Shown here: positions 25,136 through 37,900 of the stretch, in pieces
Layout: every line of letters begins with the position of its first letter
How positions within the stretch are numbered: the first letter of the stretch is position 1
Assembly (NCBI GenBank): GCA_013397935.1
Contig: VZRN01005622.1
Coordinates: 3,552,650 to 3,616,649, forward strand
Reading direction: 5' to 3'
DNA from: Dasyornis broadbenti
Taxonomy: Eukaryota; Chordata; Aves; Passeriformes; Dasyornithidae
DNA length: 64,000 bases
Program-made: the position numbers and the translations under genes
The notes under the pieces: generated by a model
Databases searched by the model: none
What the model was told of the DNA's origin: nothing
Seen by the model: only the letters and a program-made list of their open reading frames with translations

Positions 25136-25212
25136 TTAAAAATATTTATATAAATTATATATAATTTAATAAAAATATGTATTATATATATTAAATATTT
25201 GTATAAGTTATT
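25136..25212. repeat. AT-rich low-complexity tract
   Basis: Almost entirely A and T with short TATATA and TTTAAT palindromic words. No regular tandem unit. Confidence 0.75.
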
Positions 25213-25456
25213 TAGGTGAAGGGTCTGAAATGAAGGGAAATAGGAGCTCTGAAGAAAACAGTTGATTGCGTAATGCCATGAGAAATATCTCAATATTGTA
25301 CAAATACAGTTTGCTGTAGGTGACTACAGAATAATCATTCTAGTGCTAAAATTGATGAAGACAACTGTTTTCTCAGGAATCTGACTTCAAACCTTGACTC
25401 TTAGGGCTGACCTTGTGTAAGTGGTAACTAATGACACAAAAAACTTCACCATTAGG

Positions 25457-25477
25457 TAGATGTTGTGCCAACATCTA
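25457..25477. repeat. Short perfect inverted repeat
   Basis: Arms TAGATGTTG (25457-25465) and CAACATCTA (25469-25477) with a 3-base centre. The flanks extend the symmetry with one slip. No T run follows, so there is no terminator-like character. Confidence 0.7.
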
Positions 25478-27499
25478 TCCATGTCGGGGATTCTGTGAAT
25501 TAATAGACTACTTCAGGAGTTCAATAACATGGGCAAATGTCCATCCGTGGAATGCTCTTGAAAAATGATGGTAATATGAATAAAATATAAAGAACAAGAA
25601 GTGTAGCACAAATAACTTGTGATAGAAGCCAGTGTGAACCACAAAGAAGCAGAATCATCTTACAGCAGAAAAGCCTGTGTTGCAAATTCTAATAGCGAGA
25701 GAAGTGAATCTATAGTAGACACATGAAGATTTAGCAGGTGGAAACCATAATATGCCAAGGGGTATTTTTTCTTGTTTTCAGAACTCCCACACTTCTAGTA
25801 ACCGATATTATTGTTATATTTCTGTATGCAGAAAAAAATTGTCTTTGGAAGGATTTCTCTGAAAATTTATCTTGCCTTTCTGCTGTATTTTCTGATATTA
25901 CTTACATGCTCTATTTTGAAAATAAATAGTCTGTGTGACAGAATCTGAATTTTTCAACGTGCTAGTAATATGTAGCAATGTCACAATGAAAGTAACGGTT
26001 TGATGTTTCCATGTTATTAAACTTCAATTTAGTTCTTCAAAGTTATAAAATACTAAAATTCTCCACACATTTAAAGCTGGAACACTTAAAAATACCTTAT
26101 TGATGAACAGCATTGGTATATTAGGCCTTTTAATCCAATTTAATGAAATGTGGAGAACTTCAAGCAATTAATTTTCTTGCATTTTAAATTACTCATATAA
26201 TTTTTATTATTAATATTTTGTGGTTTCAGAAATTATCTTTTATAACAGAGCAATATTAATAGATTTCTTAACCTAGACTAAATGAATGCTTATGCTTGAT
26301 AGTTCATACCATTTAACAAAACTCTAAAATCTCAGAACATTTTTTTTTTTTGGATAGTCTAAAATACTTTTGTCTTATAGTCTAGCTTGGATTTATAAGG
26401 TTTAGTGAACACTCACTTTTCTCAACAGGTTTGCAGCTTTTCAAGGCTGCACTCCTGCCATGCAGTTCCCCTTGAGCTTCAATTTGTGACATGCAGAGAG
26501 AGCTACAGAGATTCTGGTTGGGGATGGATTTCCAGATGCACCTTTTCCTTTGCTGTTTGTCTGGGTACATAGAGCCAGTCCTGTGAAATGCTGTGTGTTT
26601 CTTAATTTCTTAATTTATCTGTGTGGGAATTGACAGTGGAATGCAGAGTGCAAGCAGGCTCAGAAGTACCTCCTAAAACTGTGGATGGAGAAGAAAACAG
26701 ACTAATCCAGACCTCTTGTGACTTGTGTGTATGAGTCAAGTGTCTTAAAAGTAAGAACAGAAAAAATACACACCTTTACAGGAAACACTTGGTTGTCCCC
26801 AGTTGCCTAAATTGTCAAAAGTTCCTTTTATCCAAGTGTAGTGTTTCTACTTATCTCAGTATGTTGGTAAGTTAAACTATGCATTTCCTTGTTTATAGCA
26901 ATGATTACATTTTCCCAGTCTTCCCTTAAAATGTTTCAAGTGGAGTATACCTTATTAAAAAAATAATTGTGAATGCTTAATTTTATATTGTTTTATCCAT
27001 ATTAAATTAAACCAGAGCAAATATCTGAAGAAAAAGCAACAACAATAACTTAAAATGCTAAAAGATTTACTTTAGTGACCACTGGAGAGTCACAACGACC
27101 TTCATTAATCTGCTTAGCTTTTTGAGGGAGATTTACCTTTTTGTTTTCCTGCATGTGTTTCATTTAAAAGGTGCATGCTGTGTGCCAGGAGAGGAGAATA
27201 GCTATATTTCTTACAGTTATTTTAAAACCCTGAGAAGGTTTTTGTTGTTGTTTTATTTCACAGATGCCTGAAAAACTTTCTGTACTCAGTCTGGGTACAA
27301 GCCTAGGTACAGTCATGGGACTGAAAATGAGTTTTGATCATGTACTCAAAGTATTGTCATGATACAGGGCTGGTGATTGTTTAGTATTTGTTATGGTATC
27401 AGAAAGGATCACCCTCATCAGTGAACTGATGAACAGGATAATTCAAGGAAGAATTGACATTGCTTGAGGCCAAAATGCTGAAATGTTCTTCAATAGAAT
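25478..27499. other. Unique AT-rich DNA with a homeodomain-motif-dense patch
   Basis: No gene was seen. The patch at about 26100-26230 is dense in TAAT/ATTA words (including CCAATTTAATG and GCAATTAATTTTC) in non-repetitive sequence and is a candidate conserved element. An A/T tract lies at about 26340-26352. Confidence 0.4.
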
Positions 27500-27770
27500 T
27501 GTAACCACATGAGAGAATTTTGGAGAATGAATAAAGGTCATTTGGTCCATCAAGACATATTCTTTTCAGTAGACTGTTTCCCCAAGGGTGATATCTAATT
27601 GTTTCTTGAATGACACTGGTGCTTTTTTGCCTCTACAACTTTGCCTGCAGGCTATTCTAAGTATTTATTATTCTCTACGTGAAAAGGTGCTTTCTGATAT
27701 ATATGCTGAATTTATTTTTTATTTTCCAGTAAAGCTCTCTTGTCCTATAATTTGTGCTGGAATGGAAATA
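27500..27770 (-). mobile_element. Ancient CR1/L3-like LINE relic
   Basis: A very diverged fragment whose plus strand follows the antisense CR1/L3 3'-end layout. It has GGTCATTTGGTCCATC early, then TCTAATTGTTTCTTGAATGA, TGCCTCTACAACTTTGCCTG, a TATTATTCTCTACGTGAAAA phrase, and finally CTCTCTTGTCCTATAATTTG. These correspond in order to the usual 'GTCATCTAGTCCA', 'CTTGAA', 'CC.C.ACAACTT..CTG', 'GTGAAAAAGTTT' and 'CCTTGTCCTATC' phrases of old CR1-clade tails. Age and subfamily cannot be fixed by eye. Confidence 0.5.
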
Positions 27771-28610
27771 ATAATTTGAGTTAACATTATTTGTGGCAGT
27801 TAAGACTTTATATGCTTCAAAAGAGACAGTTCTACCCTGTCCTTAAAGTTAGATGCCCAGATTTATAATCTAAAACCACAACTGCATATCAAAGGATGGC
27901 AGGGCTCTCCCTAGGAAGATTTCACATCAGAATCAGTTTTATTTCCCTGAATGTGCTTTACTGATGTTGTTGATGCTCTGTCCCCCATTGACCAAAAGCC
28001 TGTCCAATACAGAACATCTGATGACACTTGATGTCTTTTTAACATCAGCTAAAGGGAAGACAAATGCAAGATGTATTTTAAACGTATTTTGACAGGCAGA
28101 AAAATGAGAGGCAATAGCTAGGGACATATCAGTAAAAGTTCACTAACTCCTCATTTGTTCTTTTTTCAAAACATCTCAGTCTTACTTTAGTTTGGGAGGA
28201 TTTAAAAGACAAATCAGATTGTCTGCACTGCCTAACTTTTAGCAGTATCAGACCTGGGTTGCTGGCCTTCAAGAAGGGGTGTCTAATCTTCCTGAGTCTT
28301 TACAGTTTTTGCCCTGTACTGGCCTGACAGGCCAAGCAGCTGATTAGGCAATTCAGTCACAGTCCTATTTATGTGTGTTTTTTTACTGTGTCAGGCTCCA
28401 AAAAACCAGCCAAGACAGTGTTTAGCTGTGTGTGACAAACTGCTGCAGCAGCATGCTCTCCATGCTACATTTCTTTCTGGAGACAAAGAAATCAAAGTTT
28501 CTTCCTCTCTCACCATTCCCCATCCAACCATCCTCCCCTGCTTCCATCCATACCTATCCTTTAGCAGCAGAATCTTTACTTGGCTTCAGATGGCCCAAGT
28601 CTACCACTCC
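27771..28610. other. Unique non-coding DNA up to A-rich tract
   Basis: No gene was recognised. The plus frames at 28371-28859 run across the assembly gap, so their lengths are artefacts of unknown bases. Confidence 0.55.
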
Positions 28611-28656
28611 TCAACAAAAAAAAAAACAAAAAAAACCAACAACAACAACAAAAAAA
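28611..28656. repeat. A-rich/(AAC)n low-complexity tract
   Basis: A runs with CAACAACAACAACA directly abutting an assembly gap. This probably explains why the assembly failed here. Confidence 0.85.
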
Positions 28657-28716
28657 NNNNNNNNNNNNNNNNNNNNNNNNNNNNNNNNNNNNNNNNNNNN
28701 NNNNNNNNNNNNNNNN
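28657..28716. other. Assembly gap (60 N)
   Basis: Sixty unknown bases. The true length may differ. Reading frames crossing it are not interpretable. Confidence 0.99.
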
Positions 28717-31700
28717 AACAAGAAAAATCACTTTTTCTAACATTTCTGAGAAGCTTCTTGAAACTTCCTACTGAAAATAGCCACAGAACATCATATAATC
28801 TCCTGTGGCAGACCCTGCTAACACTCTTCTTCCAGCAGCCTGGATTTCACATTAATTGAGGGTCTGTATTATTAGCATTTCTAAGGACATGAGAGCCAGG
28901 TTTTATAGCTGAGGAGCTGCATGGGTTTTAGGGAAGGAAAGCTCACTGCCATCAGTTAAGCACTGAGACATTGCTGTGTGCAGGTTGTGTGAAAAGCTTT
29001 CTGGAAATGCACCGAGTGCCTCCACCCTGGCCCTGAGCCACAGACATTGACCCTCGGTGGAAGATCTGTAAATCAAGTCCTCCTACACGTGGAGAGAGTT
29101 GTGTAAAGGGTGCAAACAAGTGTCAGAATAGTAATAAAACACTTTTATTTAGAGACTTAAAAAATACCAGGCTTTAGGGAGGACTTTGACATTTCTAGAA
29201 ATTATTCTTTAGAAAAGAACCAACACTATACCTCCTCGCTTTCTGCTGGATAAACAGCGCTCAAATCAAGGTCTTCAATTTGTTAAAAAACAAGCAAGCA
29301 AGAAAATGTCATGGCCAATTTCCAGTCCTGAAGGAGAATTCCTTCCCTCACTATGAATTCTTGTATTAGCTAGTTTTCCAAAGTGCATTCAAGATGAGAC
29401 AGCTTCAAGCTGTTCTGAATAACCATTTCATTGAAGTGATTTCAGACATCAGCAAGGTCTACTGAGACTCTCTTACCCCTCATTGAACAACAAGAACAAT
29501 CACGGTAATTATTTCAAATCATTTTTACACGGGAAGAGCAGGGATCCATGAATGCATCCATGGCGGAATTTGTGCCATCTTCAATAGTTTAATCACCCAT
29601 TTAGCCTAGAATGCCCTGCAGTATTGGAAAGCATCCTTGCAATATACTGGTCACAAAATATTCACCGAAACACCGTGAGCCTTGCGTACCAGTGCCCATT
29701 TCTGATCTTGGGAAGCTGGCCTTACTTCATTGCCAGTAATGAATGTGAACATGGGTTAGAGTTTGTGTCTGAACACGTCTGTAGAATAAACTATTTAAAT
29801 TATAATGGCATTGACTGTTTAATTTACACATGCCATCGTAGTAAGCCCGTGCTTGATGGGAAAATCCATTCTAGCTTAAACGTAAGGGGGATGATGGAGA
29901 ATCCTAACCAGTGTCTTGAGGTTAACATAGAAGTTGAGTTGCTCCATAAAATCTTCTTTCCCTAGCCATGCTAAGATCTAGGAAGGCCCAGGGACAAGGT
30001 AGTGTACAGATATCTTCCCAGAGATTTCTCAGTGAAACCATTATCTCTAGGCATGTAAGACAACTGGAGTAAAAAGAGGGAAAAAATTGAATTTTATAAA
30101 ATATTGTTTCTTTTTTTTTAAATTGGAAAATAATGCAAGATAACAAGAGTAATTTCTTCTTCCAGTTTTCACCTAGCAGGTAGTGGAAACTTAGTGGAAC
30201 TAAATTTGCAGAAATTTATTTACTGTTGCAAGAAAGAAAGAAAGAAAAAAAAAAAATTGAAAATATAGAATGGATAAAACTGTGTAGTGAATTCCAGCAG
30301 AGACTAAAAACTCCATGTGATTTTAAGACTTATTTTCTTTTATTAGGCTTCAGGTTAGCAGAGACTGTTTTATAAAACAACCCCTCTATGCAGCTGATTT
30401 TGCTTAAGTTCTAAATTAGTATCATAGCATGAGATGTAGTTTTAGCTCATAACTATATTTTCAAAATATCTCTATATTTGCCTAGGAGAGGGTAACTGAA
30501 TTTCAGTAAATCAAAGTTTTACATATGTCTAGAGGCCATGTTTTAACTGAATATGCATTCTGTTTAGCCATATTAACAAGGTTTGCTTTCACAGGTGTAA
30601 AACAGGGTCAGTTATGCTAATAAACCCAGAAATTATTCTCCTGTGAAGACCAAAACACTGCCAGAAGCAAAGAAATTGATAAGATTTAGCCAGAAATTGA
30701 ATATGACAGTTTTTTTGCATTCTGAAGTGATGCATTGACCCTACTTGTACTTCTTGAAGACTAAATATTTAGTTTCTTAATTCACTTAAACACAATTCTT
30801 TATTCTCTTAAATTTGACTTTGTTTTAAGCTAAAGTTAAAAAGGGGTATGCTATTTCAAAATTAGATTTGTTTTAGTTTATTCTAGACAATTGTGGTTTT
30901 ACTGTTTTTAATGGCTGCTTTGTTTTATAAAATACATTTATGCTCACACATCACAAGGATTTGTAACAAGTTCCCTAACTTAACACTGATGTCTAATTTT
31001 CTATCCTTTTACCTTCAGATAGATTGGAAAAACTAGTGCAGATTTCAGTGTGTCTAAAATAATTTTCTCTGGTGGATGGAGCAGATTATCACAAGGTAAT
31101 TTAAAACATATATAGAAAGTAGGGAAAAGTTGTTTACAGCAAATGCATTTGTTAACCCTGTGATAATTGCCTACAGTGTTTTGAAGATGTGAACATAAAT
31201 ATGCCATATGAATTTATGTATGAATTTCATCTAAGAATATCTCAGACTTGTCCTAATAACTAGAAATACATTTTCTAAAGCAAATTGTTATCAGGGAATA
31301 AATTGCATGTTGGCTTCATCCCTCCTCCCGCAGTCACTTGTATATCTCCAGTCGCTCGCTCTTTCTGCTTTTCCCTTTTTTTTTTGAGCAAACACATTTA
31401 ACAGCTGTGGAAACAAACAGGGCATACTTGGCAAAAGTAGGGACCAGATGCCAAACTCTGCAATGCTTGCTCTCGCAGCATCAGGAGGGGCTGCTGTAAC
31501 TCCTTGGTGTCACCTCTGCTGGCTCCCTTTCCAGTTTCGCTACTGGCAGGCAGCAGAGGTGCATCTGGAGATGCTGTCAAGGTCGTGCAGCTGTGGGGCT
31601 GTCTTGGCTCCTGTGTCCACATTTCTCTTTTATATTTAAATGTTATTTTTGCATGCAATAGCATTAATTACTCGAACATAACTAATATTTCTCTCAGCAC

Positions 31701-32099
31701 TCACAGGGATGGAGGAGAAAATAACTTTATTTTCTCTATAAGTAGATATTTGCTGTGATTAATTACTATCTTGAATTTGGGGGAGATTTGGTTCCTCTTT
31801 AATGGGGTGCAAAAATATCCCTTGACACCTGGCTGGCACTGCTGATGTGCTCTGAGAACCTGTGGCATTTTGGTTAGACTGAGTCTGGATGTGACATGGA
31901 GTCACATCAGTGTGTGGGAAAAGGAGAAGGTGGGCAAGAGTTCTGCTGTGGCCTCGTTCACCCTTGGTTTTGCTTTAAATTACAAGGCACCCTAGAGAGG
32001 TGAGGAGAGCAACTAATTCCAAGTGCTATTAATAGCCTGTAAAATAAATCTGGCATCCCAGAGAGAGCAAGGGAACAAAAGAGGAAGCTGAAGGGAGAA
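28717..32099. other. Unique non-coding DNA
   Basis: No gene was recognised. The plus frame 29624-29965 (113 codons) lies in a patch that looks like a conserved non-coding element. The stretch 31320-31640 is a little GC-richer and open in three overlapping frames on both strands, with no domain. A short (GAAA)n/A tract lies at 30231-30257. Confidence 0.45.
30231..30257. repeat. (GAAA)n / A tract
   Basis: Three AGAA-type units followed by twelve or so A residues. Confidence 0.8.
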
Positions 32100-32390
32100 T
32101 ATATTATCTTCCTTCCTCTGGCATCCAGTGATAGGACAGGGGGAAATGAAATGAAACTGCTTCAGGGGAAGTTCAGACTGGACATTCGGCAGAGGTTCTT
32201 CACTGAGAGGGTAGTCAGACATTGCAACAGGCTTCTCAGGGAAGTGGTCACGGTACCAAGCCTGCCAGAGTTCAAGAAGTGTCTGGACAACTCAAATGGT
32301 TTAATTGTAGGTAGTCCTGTAAACAGTGAGGAGTTGGGCTCTATGATGTTCATGGGTCCCTTCCAACTTGAGATACTCAATGATTCTGTG
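32100..32390 (+). mobile_element. CR1 LINE 3' end, sense orientation
   Basis: The only recent CR1 fragment on the plus strand. It begins near CCAGTGATAGGACAGGGGGAAATG and carries the final reverse-transcriptase residues: GKFRLDIRQRFFTERVVRHCNRLLREVV, then VPSLPEFKKCLDN (reading from 32151). The 3' UTR follows with GGGTCCCTTCCAACTTGAGA, ending in the CR1 terminal octamer-like AATGATTCTGTG. This is the typical 5'-truncated CR1 state, with only about 290 bp left. The frame runs on past the element by chance to 32498. Sequence at 32040-32100 may be an additional degraded CR1 part. Confidence 0.93.
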
Positions 32391-34930
32391 CCAGCCAGAG
32401 TGTGTTGGGGAACATATCCTTGGCAAAGACTGGACTCTAAACTCACTTATAATCAAAATGGAAATTTAGACCTTTATGGCTTCAGTATCGTGCTGTAATT
32501 TGCTACTGTTGCGTGACTAACACCAGATCTTGTTTGGATGCTAATAATCCTTCTCTGCCCAGCGTTTGTTCTGACTGGAAGTTTCTTCTTGCTTTAGAAA
32601 CTACTTTTCGTTTTTCTGTGGCTTCAGTGTTCATGGAGCATTGCTCTTTCATTTGCAAATTATCTTTTTACAGTTAGTCCATGCTGTCCTATGGCTATTT
32701 ATCTTCCTGCCCATGCCATCAGCGCCAGTCTAGACTTCACCAAGACTTTAGGCTCCCAAACTGCCTTATCAACTACTGACACATGAACAGATATAAATTA
32801 TGTGCCTCTACTGACTTGGTGTGGTGGTAGCAGGTTCTCTCTACTATCAGGTGAAGCCCAAAATCTTGCCTTCCCTTCTGGTTTAGGGAAAATTTGGAAC
32901 AAATCAGGGGAAGAAGGTGAACATATAGGATGAGTGCTTCATGTGGGTGAGTAGATGAGTTTACATGTGAGGCTTTGAGATGGTCAGTGAAAGGATCCAG
33001 CAGAAAAAAAGGATGTAGTGCTGGTTTTGAGCAGCCTGGATGTGCATCTGATGACATGGAGGCTGTCATTGCAGAAGGAATTTAAGGACCTCTATCCTTG
33101 ACTTGCCCTTCACAGGCAGTCAATAAGCAGAAACCAGTGTGATTACTGGTCCATATCTATCAGAAAGATTTATCTGAGTAACAAAGCTTTGCATATTTGC
33201 TTTCACTCTGCCAATTTTCGTTGTTGTAACATTTCTTATGTGTTGTTACATTTGTGTTTTTAGTGAGAATGTGATTATTTTGTTACATATGCAATCATTT
33301 GAATTGTCAATTTTACTAAAATGCAGCACCATTTAAAAGCAGAATGGAAAAATACTATTGCTTAATAGTTAACTTTGATGTGTATTAATGTTCTATCTTT
33401 CCCCTATAAAGCAGCCAAAGTTAATATTTTTCTTTTCAGCAGATATTTGCAGTCATTTCAATGACTTCTTTTGCCTAGTATTTTTTCTTATAGCCAGATA
33501 GTATAATATGAATTTACTTAGGCAGCACAATTTTGTAATGCATTGTGGAAGGTTTTAGACCATTCTGCGTATTTTTCCTGTAAAAGGAGAAACACATGGT
33601 TCTCATATAGTGTTTATGAGATGCATCAGTAAGCTACTAAAAAGCACAGAATTGAGATGCTGTACAACTTAATATGTCCATTTGTTATAATTTTAGTAGT
33701 TTTAAAGTGTTGATTTACAGTGCTTTGGGAGCCAGCTTAGATCTGTAAGCTTTTTTTCTAGACTGGGGTAATGAGCAGAGGGACCAAGTCACCTGGGAGA
33801 TACAAACTTAATCGGGAATGGATGATTAAAGACAAAAAAACCCACAAACAAAATACCACCTTACTATTTGTCTAAATTCCAAAGCTGTGAATAATAATCC
33901 AAACAATATTTGAAGTATATTCATTTACAATTTTTCCTTAAGCTAATTTCCATTTTAAATTCTTAACCTTCCTGAGACCTTACTTCACAACAGATCAAAA
34001 GACTGTCTATAGTTTAATAAGAAAAGCCCTCCACCTAAAATCAGAGGATGTGGCTAGTACACATTTCAAGTGATCCTGTCATCCATTCCCTGTCCCCAGC
34101 CCGTGATCAGCTACACATAGATAACTAAGGATACCAGAAATTGGTGCATGCAGCATCTGTTTTCCTCATGGCCTTGCCTCATTCAACTGAATATGTTTTC
34201 ATTTTACTCACGCATCAAACACAATTTCTGTGAGGCAAGGCACAAAAGTTTAAAATTTATCTTTGCCTGCTGCTTATGTGCCTACTAAGGAGACGTACTT
34301 GTTGCTGGGCCGTATTTTGGCATGGTTTTGGTGATTTTTTTTTTAAATCAGCTTTAGTTATATTTGGGCCTAGGGACTGAGCAGGTATAGGTAGCATCTG
34401 TCTCGGAAATTTTACAGTGGAAGCAGACATGGCACGTTTAATGTAGTGCAGTACACTTCATGTAGTGGAGTAATTTGTAGAGCACAAAAACAGGTAAGGA
34501 AATGGGAAATGAAAAGGGTAAAAGGAAAATAAGATGTGTACAAAAAGGGAAGGCTTAGGTCTAAGTGAGTCCCAGATGGAGTTGCTGTGTGGGCAGTAGA
34601 ATTTAAAACGAGATTGAAACCACTCAACAAAGGACCAAATAAAATCAAAATGGGTTTAGAAAGCGTTATTTTAAAACTAATCAGTGGACATTGTACTAAA
34701 CACCATGCTGTGTAATTTAGATGAAGGTGCAAATCCTCCCCAACTTGCTCTATAACAAAAACCAACTTGTATCATGGAAACAAATTAATATTGAGAGAAA
34801 TGCATCCCAAAGCCCTTCTTCAAAGTATTTGTTTCAGAGTATTTCTATGTATGTTCTGCTTACCCATAGTAAAAATACTTCTGTTGTGATGATGCAATTT
34901 GTACTATGATTTCAGATATATATATAAATA
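32391..34930. other. Unique non-coding DNA
   Basis: No gene or repeat was recognised. The minus frames 32773-33069 (98 codons) and 34412-34765 (117 codons) have no recognisable domains and no splice-like borders that stand out. Confidence 0.5.
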
Positions 34931-34934
34931 TATT

Positions 34935-34970
<36 letters not shown>

Positions 34971-34971
34971 A
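34931..34971. repeat. (TTTA)n microsatellite
   Basis: About nine near-perfect TTTA units, with a short TATATAAATATA lead-in from 34917. Probably length-polymorphic. Confidence 0.95.
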
Positions 34972-37900
34972 AGGAACGTTTTCTTCCCAGGATAAAAAGA
35001 CCCAAAAAACTAAATTACTAGAAAATAAATAGTTCTCACTTGATGAACTCTAAGGATGAAGTGTCTGTTTATAGATACAAATGAATTAAAATTGTCTATA
35101 CTTCAACACTAGTTTCTCTGTCAAAGTAAAAAGAACATAATGTAGCCATCACTGAAAGCAACCATAATCCAATACACAACTACATAATCTGGAAAAAATG
35201 ATTGCAGTTCTGAAGTTATTAGTCCTGGAGGCACACAGATTTTAACTTGTCTTTGAAAACGTCCTTTCATTCTTGAAGAGTTCAAGGTTTGCATTCATCT
35301 TTTTATAGTTGTAGTCGTTAGAGTGAACTTCAGAATTTGTACAATCAGATTTTTTGTTCACGATTCAAAAAGTTACACAATGAATGAATGATAAACACAT
35401 ATGTAGACATGAAGAGCCAAATATACAAGCATTTCAGGAATTCTGTTTCAAATATGAAATATGGTGAAACTGCAGTCCAGTGGTGTCCCCTGGGCACAAA
35501 TGGATAACTTGAATATAAACTTATTAATGTTTGTGTAGCTACTGAATTGTGTATGGCAGCAAACCTTCCCAAGATAGGGAGGAAAATAAGGAGATGTTGT
35601 AAACTTCTCAATAGCTGTCCTTGTCATGACAGGAAGCCTGTGCACCACGGCAAAGAGTCGTGTAGCAATTGGCAAACATGAATTGAAATTATTGAATGAT
35701 TAAGAATTAAATGCTAAGGAATGTAAGGGGGAAGAGCAGATGGATTGGATGTGAAGCCAGTCATATTTAACAACTAAAAGCAATTAAAATATTTAAGAAA
35801 CTGTCTAATAACAATACAGACACGGAGAAAAACTCTGACAGCTTATATGGATATGAATGGAAAGAAGTAAAGGTGTGCAATGCAATCTTATTAAGCATTT
35901 TTTTAGTAGTTCACTGCAATATAGTTTCTAGTTTTGAAGTCAAGTTTTATACTTGGGTGAAATGGACAGCAGCAGGACAAAATCTTATGTGAATAATTTT
36001 ATGTGAATGCCGTGTGTTTGGTATCTTCTTTACAAAAAATGCCAACAGATTAAGGTAGAAAACTATTTCTTAAATCACTGTGATTATTTTCTGTAAGTGG
36101 AGCATTATCTGGAGGAAGAACGTTGTGTAATGGCTGTACAGTCTGTCTTGTGTCACTTTTAGATGGATTGCCGTAGCACTCTGTATCCTGGTCACAGACC
36201 TGCTATGGTCTCTCACAGCAGCTTTGCCTTACCCAAGTTAACAATTTGAGACCAGTACATCACACTCCAGTGACAGTTCTTCCAGCTGCTCATATCCTCT
36301 TGTACCACATTTTGCCCCTTTGAGTAAGAATGTGTCAAGTTCTGCTTCCTCCATAATCTGTCTACCGGCCTTTCTTCCACGTGATTGCCAAGGAGCAAAA
36401 ATATCATGCAATTGAATATGTATGTGTATAAAAACATTGTTTTCAAATTTCAGACCAGATTTTTTAATGGCAATGTGAAGGTTACGTGTGTAAAGGAGAG
36501 TGGTAGAAGTATTTTTTTATTTACATCCCCTATTATTTTGGCAGTAACGTGTTGATTTTTTTCATGGAAACCCTACCTGTGATCTCACAGTATTATCTAT
36601 AGTCAGCAAGTAAAATTAATAGCATTAATGATTTCCTGTGAATTTTGCCTCTTGCTTGGATTGTCTTCTGGCTGGAAATGTGAGAATTCCAACTGTTTTG
36701 GGGTTTTTTTTTGTGTGTGGGCAAAGACATTCCTAATGTTTGATTTGGATGGTGATTCTTAATACCAAGACCAAAATGAATACAGTCTGTGGTCTTTTGC
36801 TTATCAAGAGGCACTAATTACATCTTTTTTCTTCACTGTTTTAGTGAAAACAACAGATATGGGAGGTCTGTCCTGCTGTCTCAAACTTGATTAAAATTAG
36901 CCAAGAAGCTCAAAGTTAAGAGTGAGGGATCAAAGGACTACCACACTCCTGTATAACTCAGAAGTGAAAGAAAAAAATAATAAAAAAAAACTTCATTAAA
37001 CATATCTTGTTTTCTTAGGAAAACAAGCTAGAAAAAAGTTCATTCAATGATTTGGGTTACTGTTCATCTCTAGAGACTTTTAAAATGTGAGTTTGCTCAA
37101 CATGAAATATATCATGCTCCACAGTTCTTTGACTTTTATGAAGTGATGACAGTGAGGAAATTCTTGTTGTTTCTGGTTGCAATTCCTGGTGAGCTGCTGG
37201 TGGTAAATGTCTGGCATTGGGGGAGGGATGACTAAGCAATACAGTCAATTCAAAGAGAGATTTCTTTCACAAAATCTTGCAAGCTCTGTTATCCCCAAAA
37301 CAGCTCCATGATCACAGTAGTCTGTAGTGAACAGCTGGCTCCAAACCCTGTTGCTTATCATTTGGGGCCATTCCTTTTCTCTTGAGGGTATGATCTGATA
37401 CAGGTAATGTTCTAAATGACGTTTGTTTTTCAGAATCCTTCAGTGGAAGTATGTTCTGCCGCATGTGCGTGATGTGGTAGAAAATGGCAAGGGAAATTTT
37501 AGTCATTGCAATAGTGTGTCCAGTGTCAGAACACTAAACTGATGCATCCTGAATATATTCAATGAGATAATTTTTCATTTTCTGTTTTCCATATTTCTGT
37601 TTGGTATTCACCATGGAGAGGCAAGTGGGTGAAAAAATACAGGGGCTGCTATTCATGACCTTGGAGTAACGTGGTCCATAATCCCATGTTTGTCTTCTGC
37701 CTTCAATATATTGAAATAGTTCATATTAATTACCAACTGGAATTTCAGGTGACTGCAACAACTGCTGCTCCTAGAAAGCCACATGAGCAAAACAGAAGCT
37801 CTGATATAATGAACTGGCATTTTGATAAATTTGGGGGAGAGTAAAGAGATGTTGAAAGTGCTTGGTGGAAATACAGATTTCTGAAAGTCTTCATAAAGTA

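Noticed and set aside
28371..28859. 162-codon plus frame
   Set aside because: It passes through 60 unknown bases, so its length is an artefact.
34931..34971. CRISPR-like or other regular array
   Set aside because: A simple 4-bp microsatellite with no spacers. No spaced direct repeats were seen anywhere in the window.
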